64,000 nucleotides of DNA from Phaseolus vulgaris (Eukaryota > Streptophyta > Magnoliopsida > Fabales > Fabaceae), in assembly GCF_000499845.2 (NCBI RefSeq), contig NC_023749.2:16708786-16772785 (forward strand). Reading direction: 5' to 3'. Each line of letters starts with the position of its first letter. Position 1 is the first letter of the stretch. Made by a program: the position numbers and the translations under genes. Below are positions 1-11,009 of the stretch, one piece after another. The notes beneath the pieces were generated by a model that searched no databases, was not told the origin of the DNA, and saw only the letters and a program-made list of their open reading frames with translations.

Positions 1-529
1 GGGAAGGTGTGTACGAAGGCACCCTAGCTCGCCAATCCAGTAGAGATCGCACTCCGAGACAACTATGCACTGAGTAGTATCATGCATAAGTAACTTAGGC
101 AAAGGAGAGTCAGAAGTAGCGCCCAAGTCAAGGAGGCTCCAGATGATGGCACGTGTACAGCTGGATGCGAGGCACGTGTCCAGATGTGTAACGGCCAGGA
201 GAGAGAAAGTGCCCAGGTATATAAGGGTTTCCCAACGAACTTTTGAGGTACGCACGTTCAGATTGTCTTCTTTACGCTTGCGAGTTCTTGAGTATACTGA
301 GAGAGAACTGGTTCACGGTTCCTTGAGAGTTCTTGAGTGTTACTCTTAGTATTTGGTGGTTCGGTCACTGACTTGGGCGTTGGAGTGCGATCGGCCGCAG
401 CGGTGCCGCTCTGTTCTTTTGCAGGTTCTTGAGGTGGATCGCGGTGAAGGACGGAGGTTGACGCGGCGCACACGTCGATCCAAGTTTGATGAGGCAAAAC
501 TCCATCGTTCTGGTCAACAGGCACGATCA
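1..529 (+). repeat. 5' LTR of element A (3' part only)
   Basis: Position 1 corresponds to position 11299 of the 3' LTR at 11010-11774. The end is placed at the gatca before the primer binding site; a slightly earlier end at ggca (523) is possible. The promoter-like part holds two CACGTG words (about 148-180) and a TATA box at 218-225. I count about 7-9 substitutions against the 3' LTR over some 455 aligned bases. A 68-bp stretch here (about 73-140) is missing from the 3' LTR. Confidence 0.9.
218..225 (+). promoter_or_regulatory. TATA box of the element A LTR promoter
   Basis: TATATAAG lies downstream of two CACGTG words. The same word at the same LTR position occurs in the A 3' LTR (11463-11470) and both B LTRs (45981-45988 and 57439-57446), so it is the likely core promoter for genomic and gag-pol RNA. 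Confidence 0.7.
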
Positions 530-530
530 T

Positions 531-550
531 CAGGCGCCCACCGTGGGGCC
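531..550 (+). other. Primer binding site of element A
   Basis: CAGGCGCCCACCGTGGGGCC starts one or two bases after the LTR. B has the same sequence at 46275-46294. C has TGGCGCCCACCGTGGGGA on the minus strand (40311-40294). The GGCGCC half fits a tRNA 3' end; I cannot say which tRNA. The following CCCACCGTGGG is an inverted repeat. Confidence 0.75.
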
Positions 551-941
551 TTGTAAAACCTGTTCCCATCCACAGCGTGAGTTCTTGGAGGTTTTTGCAG
601 TTTTCTGTGTGGTTGTGTGCTGGTGCAACCACTGTTCGCTGTTCATCTAGGTTTTGTTCGGTGATTTCGCGTTTTCCACCGTTCGTTTGGGTTTTTGTTC
701 GGTGAAGTGAACTTTTCTGCTGGTTGCGCGAGTTTTGTTCGGTGAGATCTGAGTTCTTTGGCTCGTTTGGTTTTTCGTGGGAGAAGCGGTGGTTTCTGGT
801 GGAGTTGCAGGTTTCTGTGGAGGTTCGCTGTGTTCTTGAGTTTTCTTTCGGAGTTTCGCGAAGTTTTCACCGATTAATCGCCGAATCGATCGTCGCTGAA
901 GGAAGTGTTGTTCATTGCACTCTGTGATTTGCCAAGTTTTC
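551..941 (+). other. 5' leader of element A
   Basis: Non-coding leader of about 390 bases between the primer binding site and the gag ATG. It contains TTTTGTTCGGTGA three times, at 652, 693 and 733, about 40 bases apart, which looks like a degenerate 40-bp tandem repeat. Such leaders normally hold packaging and dimerisation signals, but nothing here proves that. Minus-strand open frames across it have no domain match I recognise. Confidence 0.6.
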
Positions 942-3900
942 ATGAGAAAAATGAGAAGCAACCGTTCAAGTCCAGTTGCGCCCGTTGCTGCTGAAGGCGC
1001 CAGCGCCATGACTATGGCGCAGATGGTGGAAATCATGCGTTCGTTGCAGGCGAATGTGGAAGCCTCGCGTATAGAGCAGGCGAGAATGCATGAGGACCTG
1101 GTCGCCTCTCGGGCCAGGAATGATAAGCTCAACAAAGTGACTGAAGAGCTGCGTCAAGCTCTTCAGGAGCAGCGAGGACGCCTAGTTGCTGAAGAGGTCG
1201 CGCCGTCGACGCCGCCTCGTGTTTTTCCTATGCCTTTCGCTCAGGCGATTACTGACACGCCTATTCCTACGAGTGTGGTACCTGTTAAGGCTGTTTTCAC
1301 CGGCGTGGAGGATCCTGAAGCTCATCTCACCACGTTCCATACGCAGATGATGCTGTCAGGAGGGTCCGACGCCGTGTACTGCAAGATGTTTGTGAGCACA
1401 CTCCATGGAACAGCGCTGGAATGGTCTGTGAGCCTGCCTACAGGTCACATAACCAACTTCCAACAGTTTTCAAAGATTTTCGTCGAGCAGTACATCGTGA
1501 ATAAGGCACCGCCCAGGGTGTCTTATGATTTGTTTGACATAAGGCAGTATCAGGGAGAGTCCCTCAGGGACTACCTGAATCGTTTTGGGGCGCAGATGGT
1601 CCGATCGCCGGCCAAAGATGAAGAAATGCTGGTCTATGCATTTAAGAAGGGCGTCCTGCCGGGACCATTCTGCGAGGCATTGATCAGGGCTCACCCTGCC
1701 ACGTTTGCTGAGGTTAGGCGACTTGCGGTGGCCCACATCGCCGATGAGAGTGAAGTCGCCGAGAAAAGAGGAAGCGTGGCTCCCGCTAGGCCACGTGCCC
1801 AGACCAGGATCCAGCCACAGAGGGTGCTGGAGACAGCGGCGGCCAGGAGGGATCAGAGGACTCGCCATCCTTATGATCCAAGGAAGAACAAGGGCAGGGG
1901 CCAAGGACGCCCGCAACCAGCACGCCGGGAGTACAATCGTCCGCCAAAGCACAAGTTTGTCATGGGATTGGTGGACCTGATCGCCATTCCTAATATATCA
2001 GCTAGGTTGAAAGCGCCCGAGAAGGTGGGCGACAAGGTGCTGGGACCAAAGCCAGACGCCTGGTGTGAGTTTCACCAGGGCTTTGGCCACACCGTGGATT
2101 CGTGCTTGGCTTTAGGATACCAGCTCGACGATCTGGTCAAGAGCGGGTTCCTAAATGACTACTTGCTGGACAGAAGGACGGGGGGCGCGTCGAGCTCCCA
2201 ACCAGCAGGTGGAGAAGCCCAGCAGCACGAGATGCCTACACACGGGGAAATCCACACCATTGCAGGGGGTTTCTCGAGTGGTGGATGCACCGCATCACAG
2301 AGGAAGAGGTATGCGAGGTCTGTGATGACGGTGGATATGTTTGAAGACCACTCGCCAGATGTGGACATTACGTTCACCAAGCAAGATCTTCGGGACGTTG
2401 TGCCTCATGACAACGATCCCATAGTCATCTCGTTGATCACAGCAGGAAGAAAGGTCCACAGGGTTCTGGTGGACCAAGGAAGCTCGGCGGACGTGATGTT
2501 CTGGCCGACTTTCACGCAGTTGGAGCTACCCCTTGACCAGCTGAGGCCCTATGGAGGGTGTTTGTATAGTTTCGCTGGTGACCAGGTGGAGGTCAGGGGG
2601 TACATTGAGTTGAGGACTACGTTTACAGATGAGGCGGGTTCGAGAACAGAGAAAATCAAATACCTTGTCGTAAATGCTCCCTCAGCATACAACATTCTGT
2701 TGGGAAGGCCCACGCTCAACAGGATAGGCGCTATACCGTCGACCCGGCACATGAAGGTGAAGTTGCCGTCTATGGAGGGGGTGGTGATCACCATCAAATC
2801 CGACCAGAAAGAAGCGAAGAAGTGCTATGAGAATAGCCTGAAAAACAAGAGGTCTGTGAGTTACGTGGCAACCACCCCGCCTCCTGGTGTGAAGTCCAGA
2901 TCGACGGTAATAGAAGAGACCGCCGGAAGAGACGTGGTGATGGTGGATGCTGAGCTAGGGGAGGGGAACGCCGGTCTGGAGGAAGAAGAGGCAAGGAATC
3001 GCCCTGAGGAAGCGAGGGAACTGGGAATCGCCAGGGCGGTGATCGCTAGAGAAACCAGGCCAAAACCCGTCGAGCAGTGGCTCGAGAGAGAGATCGGAGG
3101 AAAGATCTTCAAGCTGGGAAGATCCCTGGAGGTTGAGCTCCAGGACCAGATCGCCAAGGTGATAGAACGGCATCTGGATGCGTTTGCATGGTCCGCTTCG
3201 GACATGCCCGGGATCGATCCCGATTTCTTGTGCCATCATTTGGCGATGGACAACCAGGTGAGACCAGTACGACAGAGGAGAAGGAAGTTCAATGAGGAGA
3301 GGAGGCAGGCGATCAGGGACGAAACCCAAAAGCTCCTTGCTGCAGGCCATATCAGGGAGGTGCAGTACCCTGATTGGCTGGCCAATGTCGTACTGGTGAA
3401 GAAGAGTAATGGGAAATGGCGCATGTGCGTCGATTTCACCGATCTGAATAAGGCTTGCCCGAAGGACTCATATCCTTTACCAAGCATAGACGCCCTGGTA
3501 GATAGTGCTGCAGGGTGCAAGTTGTTGAGTTTCTTGGATGCCTTCTCGGGGTATAACCAGATCAAGATGCATCCCATGGATGAAGAGAAGACTGCCTTCA
3601 TGACCAAGAGATCGTGCTACTGCTACAAGGTGATGCCGTTTGGGCTGAAGAACGCGGGGGCCACGTACCAGAGGTTGATGGATCGAGTACTTGCACCAAT
3701 GCTGGGAAGGAATGTGCAAGCGTATGTGGATGACATGGTCGTGACCTCGCCAGAGAAAAGCAAGCACGTTGCGGACTTGGAGGAGTTGTTCACGACGATC
3801 GCCAAGTTTAGGTTGAAGTTGAATCCGGAGAAGTGCATCTTTGGCGTGGAGGCTGGGAAGTTCTTGGGTTTCCTCTTAACTGAGAGAGGAATAGAAGCCA

Positions 3901-6380
3901 ACCCTGACAAGTGTGCCGCCATCTTGGCGATGAGGAGCCCGGCCACTGTGAAGGAAGTACAACAGCTTACAGGTCGGATGGCCGCCCTGTCTCGCTTCAT
4001 GTCAGCTAGCAGAGAGAAGGGCCATCCCTATTTTCAGTGCTTAAGGCGGAATAACAAGTTTGTCTGGACGAAGGAGTGTGAAGAAGCCTTCGTCAAGCTG
4101 AAGGAGTATCTGGCGAGCCCGCCGGTTTTGTGCAAACCGCTGGTGGGAGCCCCTCTCAGGTTGTATTTTGCTGTAACTGAGAGGGCGGTGAGTGCGGTGC
4201 TCGCCCAGGACCAAGATCAGGCTCAAAAGCCTATTTATTTTGTTAGTAAGGTGCTGCAGGGCCCCGAAACGAGATATTAAGCCCTGGAGAAGGCCGCGCT
4301 GGCTGTGGTATTTTCGGCGAGGAGGTTGCGCCACTATTTCCATAGCTTCACGATACTGGTGATGACCGACATGCCCATCTAGAAGGTTTTGAAGAAGCCT
4401 GACGTTGCTGAGAGGATGGTGAAGTGGGCGGTGGAGCTGTCGGAGTTTGATATTAAGTATGAGCCCCGAGGTCCGATCAAGGGACAGATCTTCGCAGACT
4501 TCGTGGTCGAGCTCTCGTCTGAGGCAACATGAGTTGAAGGGGACGACTTTCGTTGGGTGCTTTCAATGGATGGATCATCGAACCAGCAGGGTAGCGGTGC
4601 TGGAGTCATCTTGGAGGGACCCAACGGAGTTCTGATTGAACAATCTTTGAGGTTTGCCTTCAAGGCCAGCAACAATCAAGCAGAATATGAGGCGCTGATC
4701 ACCGGGATCTTGCTGGCTAAAGAAATGGGAGCCAGGGTGTTGATGGCAAAGAGTGACTCGCTGCTAGTCACGGGGCAAGTAACAGGCGAGTTCCAGGCTA
4801 AAGATCCACAAATGGCGGCTTACCTGGAGTATGTACAGGAATTGAAAAGTTCCTTTGCATCCTTTGAAGTGGTGCATGTGCCCAGAGAGCAGAATGCCCG
4901 AGCTGACTTGCTAGCTAAGCTCGCCAGTTCAGGCAAGGGGGGTAGGCAGAGGACGGTGATTCAAGAAACTCTGAAGACGCCGAGAGCATTTGTAACAGAT
5001 CACCTGGTTCTTCAGATAAGCAAGTCGACGGAAAAAGCGGCAAGAAGTCACAGGTCTTTGACGCAAGAAACCTTGAGATCGCCGAGAATAAGAGCATGTC
5101 GGGGAGAAAAGGTGAACATGACGCAGGTCTGCACGACCCATGAGCCAGACACCTGGGTAACACAGTACAAGCGGTGCCTGGCAGATGGCCTTCTCCCGCT
5201 GGATCCGACGGAGTCTAGGAAGATGAAGAAGAATTCTAGCAAGTTCACAATGATTGATGGCGAGTTGTACAGGTTTGGGTTCACTCACCCACTCCTGGAA
5301 TGTGTGCATGGCGAGAAATGTACGAGAATTATGGCAGAGCTCCATGAAGGGATATGCGGAAGCCACGTCGGGGGTCGAGCTCTGGCCGCAAGGACTCTCC
5401 GTGCAGGTTACTACTGGCCAACGATGAGAGAAGATTGCAAGAGATATGCGCAGTGCTGCAAGCAATGCCAGCAGCACGCCGATTGGCACAAGGCGCCTCC
5501 CGAGGAGTTGAAGTCGATTTATAGCCCTTGGCCGTTTCATACATGGGGAATCGACATCCTGGGACCATTCCCGCTGGCGATCAGGCAGATGAAGTACTTG
5601 GTGGTGGCGATCGAATATTTCACCAAGTGGATCGAAGCAGAACCAGTGGCCCAGATCACAACACACAAGATCGAAGGTTTCGTGTGGAGGAACATTGTGT
5701 GCCGGTTTGGTGTGCCCAAGCGCCTGGTGTCGGACAATGGGACTCAGTTTGCAAGTCACCTGTTGAAGAAGCTGTGCGAAGGGGTGGGAATCCAACAAGT
5801 GTTTGCATCCGTCGAGCACCCTCAGACGAATGGCCAAGTAGAGTCAGCCAATCGGGTGCTGCTGAGAGGGTTGAAGAGAAGGCTAGAGAAAGCCAAAGGA
5901 AGTTGGGCCGAGGAGGTGCCCCGTATAGTCTGGGCGTACCACACCACCGAGCAGTCAGGAACCCATGAGACCCCGTTCAGTTTGGTCTATGGGTGCGACG
6001 CAATGATTCCAGTGGAGATCCAGGAGAGCTCGCCGAGATTCCAGAACTTCGTGGAGGAAGACTCGAATGAGGAGAGAAGGTTGAACCTGGACCTACTGGA
6101 TGAGGTCAGGGAAGAGGCGAGATTGAAAGCTGAGGCGGTGAAGAGAAGGATTGAACGAAGATATAACTCGAAGGTGATGCCGAGACAGTTCAGAGAGGGC
6201 GACCTGGTGATGAGGAAAGCCCACCAGTAAGAGATGGAGAATAAGCTGTCGCCTAAATGGACGGGACCGTTCAGAATAACCGAGGCGCTCGGGAACGGCG
6301 CCTACCGCTTAGAGACATTGGAAGGAGGGGCGATTCCTCGCACTTGGAACGCCACGCACCTCAAGTTATATTACAGTTAA
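942..6380 (+). pseudogene. gag-pol: Gag-pol polyprotein of element A (four in-frame stops)
   Basis: One uninterrupted reading frame of 1813 codons. The ATG at 942 is chosen because it matches the B start at 46680. Gag with a retrotransposon capsid domain lies near residues 100-260, followed by a WCEFHQGFGH segment near 368. Protease has VDQGSSADV near 508. Reverse transcriptase runs about 790-960 with YVDD at 927, then RNase H near 1070. A second, archaeal-type RNase H follows from about 1205 (MDGSSN, NNQAEYEA, KSDSLL, ARADLL). Integrase runs about 1467-1760: HHCC zinc finger, then GIDILGPF, VSDNGTQF and the E in NGQVESAN. The C-terminal part ends in LKLYYS. Stops lie at 4278-4280, 4380-4382, 4530-4532 and 6228-6230. 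No frameshift is seen, so the catalytic motifs survive but a full polyprotein cannot be made. Confidence 0.93.
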
Positions 6381-6436
6381 GAACTTTGTAAGTAAAGACG
6401 AACACGAAGTTATATTACGATGTTTCTGTTAATACA

Positions 6437-6510
6437 GTTTGAAGGGGGCACTCTTTTTTCCCTAAGGAGGGTTTTTAATGAGGCCACCCAATAAAGAAGA
6501 GTTTTCGAAG
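6437..6510 (+). promoter_or_regulatory. Conserved post-pol block with poly(A) signal (element A)
   Basis: Starts 57 bases after the pol stop. It has a purine tract (tttgaagggggca), ctcttttttccctaagga, and gaggccacccaataaag with AATAAA at 6490-6495. Nearly the same block follows pol in B (52176-52250) and in C on the minus strand (34690-34613); a diverged form follows pol in F (about 60109-60180). It may end a gag-pol mRNA before the antisense gene. That role is inferred from position and the AATAAA alone. Confidence 0.6.
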
Positions 6511-6629
6511 CTTAAAGTTGTTTTAGATTGCATGCTTGCTGTTTTCCAAAGTTTTGAAGAAAGACCTTGTCACTTATATGTGATTTAAGGCAAGTTAAAG
6601 ATATATTGCATGCTTTCTAAAAAGTTTCT

Positions 6630-7150
6630 AAGTCCCCATCGTCTTTCGGCGATTGGCGGCATCATTTAAAGTTTAAGTCCTCATCGTCTTTCGGCGATCG
6701 GAGGCACCAGTTAAAGTTAAAGTCCTCATCGTCTTTCGGCGATCGGAGGCACCAGTTAAAAGACCTCGACGCCCTCGCGCGTTCTGAGGCGAGATAAAGA
6801 CCTCCTCGCCGTCGAGCGAGTGCAGGCGAGGAAGAGTGAAAAGTCCTCAGTGTTTCTGGGGGGGAGAAGATGTAACCCCTGGGGCAATGTAGAGGCACCA
6901 GTGAAAAGTCCTCAGTGTTTCTGGGGGGGAAGAAGATGTAACCCCTGGGGCAATGTAGAGGCATCAGCGAAAAGTCCTCAGTGTTTATGGGAAGAGGAGA
7001 TGTAACCCCTGGGGCAATGTAGAGGCACGAGTTAAAGACCTTCTCGCCGTCGAGCGAGTTCAGGCGAGTTAAAGACCTTCTCGCCGATGAGCGAGTTCAG
7101 GCGAGTTAAAGACCTTCTCGCCGATGAGCGAGTTCGGGCAAGATAAAATC
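6630..7150 (+). repeat. Tandem repeats between pol and antisense gene (element A)
   Basis: Three arrays in a row. About three copies of a 45-47-bp unit (gtcctcatcgtctttcggcg) start at 6630, 6677 and 6722. Three copies of a 65-66-bp unit (aagtcctcagtgtttctggg) start at 6841, 6906 and 6972. Three copies of a 37-bp unit (gttaaagaccttctcgccg) start at 7031, 7068 and 7105. The same units occur at the same place in B with different copy numbers. Confidence 0.85.
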
Positions 7151-7801
7151 CTTCTCGTCCCGAACGAGTTCAGGTATGGTGTAAAGGGTGGAAGAGGTTT
7201 GGAGGGTGGCTAAGGTAGGTTCGAAGAGAACGCCTAGCCACCCGGTCTTTTGTTCTGAAGCTCAGGAAGGTAGAGAAGGATCCGAAAGGCGCCTCTACCC
7301 CCCAGATAAAGGAACAATGGCCAAGTTATGAAAGCAGGAGGAAGCTAATATCGCCAAGAGTATTTGGCGACCAGGAGAAATTCAAGCAATGGCAAGAAAG
7401 TCAAAGACCCGCTTTGATGAAGCAGGTCGGGTGAGCGGTGTCTTAAGCCATTAATTGAGGTGAAGTTCGTTATTTGAAGAGCGATTTTACGCTAAGGTTC
7501 ATTGCCTTGAGATTACAAGTTGTTAGAGTGATTGTTATTCGAAAGTCAGTGGTTCGAAGCAGTTAAGTATATAATCGCGCTTACGGAATTGCTAAGTTAA
7601 TTTTTTGAAAGAAAATTGTGCAAGGAAAGATAAAGCAGACAGAGAAGTTACGAGAAGAATACAAAGACCTTATCATAAAGTAAACATCAGTTTATTATAA
7701 AATAAACATCAGTTTAAGGCACATGTGCAGAAAAATAGAAAGTTTATTGCAAGCAGATTGGGTAAGAGAGAAAGCATAAGATCGTGGATGGAGGGAATCA
7801 A
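7151..7801. other. Intergenic part of element A between the convergent genes
   Basis: About 650 bases with no credible coding frame. It aligns with 53100-53706 of element B (for example the shared aggtaggttcgaagagaacg) and is presumably 3' untranslated sequence of both convergent genes. I see no further structure. Confidence 0.5.
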
Positions 7802-10415
7802 TCAGTCTTCAGCAGGAACAACCTTTCCGTCCACCACCTCGTTGTTAAGAGACACCATGGTAAGATCTAGATCGGGGTACAGGCAAGCGAACTGTTCCCG
7901 GGCGGCCTCGAATCCAGCAGCAAGAATCTGGGCAGAACTCAGGTCAAGTTCTTCGATCTGTTTCTTCAGCCCCTCGTTCTGCTGCTTCAGCTCTTCAGCT
8001 TGTTTCTTAAGTTCTTCAATGGTTTCCCGAGCTTGAAGAAGGTCTTCAGCAACCTTCTTGGATTCTGCCTGCACCTGGCCCAGTTCAGCGGCGATCTTCC
8101 CGTTTTCTTTGTTGGCTTCAGCGAGCTTGGCCACGATGTCGTCTCTTTCTTTCTCCACCTTCCCCAAGAAGACCTCCCGATCGGCTGACCTTTTCTCGAG
8201 GTTCTTCACCTTGGCGGCGTCAACTTTGATCAAGGCCTCCAGGTCAACCACTTTGACGCGATAAGGTACTATCTTGCTCTCCAGCTCAATCTTCTCTTGA
8301 GCCAAGAGCTGCACCTTATGGCGTAGATCGGTGGCCTCCTTGCGCGCCACCCGGAGCTCGGTGCTCATGGCATCTTCTACTCGGGAGTGTTCGATCTCAG
8401 CGAGTGTAAGATTGCAGGATAACCTCTCCGCCTCAATCCTTATGGTGCTATTCTCAGTTCGGAGTGCGAAGAGGTCATCCTGGAGCTTCCTGGTAGAACT
8501 CTCCACAGCTTTAGATATGATGGAGGGGAAATCCTCCGCCATCATCTTCAGTTTTGCTGAGAAGGGCTCCCATACCCTTTTGACCCCAAGAGAGAGGTTT
8601 GCTGGTGGAGGCACCGGGGGGGCTTGCTGTTGGTTCTCGCCGCCACCTTCCTGAATTGGTTGTTCAATGAGTGCTTCTTGGCGTGGTGGCGACGTCGGGG
8701 ATTCGGTGATGAGGATTGGGGAGTTGTGAGCACCCTCATCCCCGACTGGAGCAGCCCCTGCGGTTGAAGCATTTGAAGGAGGATCCCCTCCCGCTGATAC
8801 ATAAGGCGTGGAAGCACTCGGGGGGTTCTCCATGAAGTTGGCTTCGGCGGCCTCAACCACAGGAGGTGCAGACGCCAGTGGAATCGCTTGGACTGGCGAG
8901 GCGGGAGCTGGTGGAGGAAGCAATGTTGGAGGCGGAGCTGGTGTGGATGGCGGTGTTGATGTTGGAAGAGGAGGTGGAGCAGATGGTGAAGAAGGCGCCA
9001 CCCTCTTCCTCTTGGTGACAAGGCCATCTTCAGTCGCCTCATCATCGTCTTCTTCTTCCTCATGGACTACTTGGGGGGCTTTCCTCTTTGGTTTCCTGAG
9101 GATAAGCTTCTTGCGCTGGTTGGCGGGCTGGGCCTCGGAGGAAGTTGGGCCTTTAGGTGGCGATCTACCCTGTGCGGCGGCGATCTCCACCACCGAGTTT
9201 GGCACGGTTTGGGAACCCGATGCCAACCCGTGGGCTCGGGCGAGCGCCCTCAGTTCAGCTAATTTTCCCTGGCCCAACATGCGATCTGCATAATGCAAAG
9301 ATACACGGGTTAGCTCGGAGAGAAAAATAAACACATAAGTCAGTATGCAGCAAAGCAGATAAATGGTGCAGAAAGTAAAATCAAAGTCTTGTGCACAACA
9401 CACAAGACGCCTAGAAACAGTTAGCAGAGGTAATGCCAAAGTAAAGACTTAGACGTTGAGGTGAGTTCTAACCTATGCGAACTTCGAGTTGATCTTCGAA
9501 GAACTCGTAGGAGATGAGTGTGGTGGTGAGGAAAGTAATGTTGGCGTCTGCCACACTCTTCCAGAAGAAGCATAGGTCCTTGTCCAAAGCACCCATGCTA
9601 TCAGGACTCCTTGGCCTCCTGAAGCTGCCTTTGGACTCTTTGTTTCCCTTGTTTACCCAATACAAGGGGAAACCGTCGAGCAGTGAGGCGTCCTTGTCGT
9701 TCGGGCGCACCTGGACGAACTTGCCCTTCCAGTCTTTGTAGGATTGCTGGAAGATAGAGAGGATCGACCTCCCAGCAATCCCGTTCAAACTCACCCACAG
9801 GCGATCTCCTGGGTGTTTGGCTTCGAAGAGGAAAAGAAAGACGTCCACTGACGCTGGCAGCCCCAGGTGGTCGCACATAATCTGGAATGCCCGCACGAAC
9901 GCCCAGCTGTTGGGATGGAGCTGGGCGGCGGCGATGTCGAGCTCGGTGAGTAGCTCCCTTTCAAAGCGAGTGAAGGGAAACCTAAGTTTCACCTTCTTGA
10001 ACATGGTGGTATATATGAAGCAGAACAACCCGCCGGTGTTCCCTTTGTCGTCGACGCACACTGGCAAGTCGGGGGGGCAAGGTAGCACCATCATCTTCTT
10101 GTCGTGCTCCTTGTGGAACGATAGGTGAGGCTCGTCCCCTTTCTTCAAACGAAGAACTGCCCCAGCAGAGTTTACTGAAGAAGTTTCCTTCAGCAAGGTC
10201 GGGGTGGCCCATGGGTATAGTTTTTTGAAGTCTGGGGAAGGAACGGAGGCTCCTCCGGCGACAGGTGGAGTAGCCTGAGCCAGGTTAGAGCGGGAGGGTG
10301 CAGGCCTCTCAGCCGGGGAAGAAGAAGCACCAGGTGCTCGCTGTTGGTTGTGTGCTTGAGATGAAGGGTTTCGTGACGAGGGAGGAGGATTTGGGGTGAT
10401 CTTTGAGCGAGCCAT
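7802..10415 (-). CDS. Antisense second gene of element A, spliced, intact
   Basis: Runs opposite to gag-pol. Exon 1 is 10415-9473. Intron 9472-9286 starts GTTAG and ends ATGCAG. Exon 2 is 9285-7802. Joined length is 2427 nt, an exact 809 codons with no internal stop. A 5' leader intron is also likely (10656-10424, donor AGGTAC, acceptor TTTGCAG). Residues about 70-290 are a globular region with FCFIYTTMFKK, HPNSWAFVRAF and DVFLFLFEAKHPGDRLW; I recognise this as the Pfam-type 'putative gypsy type transposon' domain. A Pro/Ser/Ala-rich, acidic linker follows (about 380-520), then a long coiled coil (about 540-770), and a conserved end with PDLDL and EVVDGKVVP. B, C and E share the domain and the introns. 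The function is unknown; antisense extra genes are known from the Tat lineage. No catalytic motif is visible. Confidence 0.85.
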
Positions 10416-10423
10416 CGCGGAAG

Positions 10424-10656
10424 CTGCAAAGGAAAAAGAAAAGAAAAGGTGATCAGGGTTCGCAGGGGCTGACTCGATCGTGAAGGAAGGGTGAAAAAAT
10501 GAACGAACGAAGGTTCGTTGTAACGAAGACGAAGCCCTAAGTTACGAGAAAGGAGAAATAGAAAAAACAACCCACAACGTATGCACCAGACAGTTAAAGG
10601 ATGATGCGAGTCGGTTAAAATGCTGAAAAAACCAGCAGAAGAAGTAAAGGAAGTAC
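10424..10656 (-). other. Predicted 5' leader intron of the element A antisense gene
   Basis: On the minus strand an exon ends in AAAAAG before GTACTT, and the acceptor is TTTGCAG nine bases upstream of the ATG. Equivalent introns of 205-250 bases, also ending AG just before the ATG, are visible in B (56574-56343), C (30305-30554) and E (62344-62548). Confidence 0.65.
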
Positions 10657-10852
10657 CTTTTTGTGATCGGAAGAGTGATGAAGGAAGTTGGTGATTCAGG
10701 AGGTTGAAGAACGTCGAGAGCTTTTGCAGAAGAAAGTTGAAGAGTCTGAGAAAACGAAGAAGTGATGGAACAGTGAAGAGAAATGGGTTTAAGGGTTTTT
10801 TCGAATGGGTTTGGGAAGCGCAAACGGCAGTTGAAGGTAACCGTTGATGAAG

Positions 10853-10860
10853 CCACGTGT
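10853..10860 (-). promoter_or_regulatory. Candidate G-box upstream of the element A antisense gene
   Basis: ACACGTGG on the minus strand, inside gacacgtggcttcatcaacg, about 200 bases upstream of the leader intron donor. B (56785-56778) and C (30124-30131) keep the same word in the same surroundings. This is a plausible bZIP/bHLH-type promoter site for the antisense gene. Confidence 0.45.
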
Positions 10861-10995
10861 CGAGCGATGGAAGGAGTGTTTGGTGGAGCGTCAGGAAAGC
10901 AGAAAGTACAACCGCTTGGAATTCTGCGCCAGCGCCACGTAGATCGGTATTGACGTGACTCCTTTAGTCTTTTCGCTGGACAAGTCTTCGCTTAA

Positions 10996-11009
10996 GACTG
11001 GGGGGCTTG
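10996..11009 (+). other. Polypurine tract of element A
   Basis: gactggggggcttg directly precedes the 3' LTR. B has the same tract at 56921-56934, and C and E have ggggggcttg on the minus strand next to their 3' LTRs. This is the expected plus-strand primer site. Confidence 0.75.

Noticed and set aside
643..1135. Minus-strand open frames over the A leader and gag start
   Set aside because: Low-complexity composition, overlap with the gag start, and no equivalent domain in B.
4929..5837. 302-residue minus-strand open frame across the A integrase
   Set aside because: Shadow of the plus-strand integrase. The B counterpart (50667-51557) exists only because the coding sequence is conserved. No domain of its own.
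6630..7150. CRISPR-like look of regularly spaced repeats
   Set aside because: Plant nuclear retrotransposon context. Units are contiguous tandem repeats without unique spacers.
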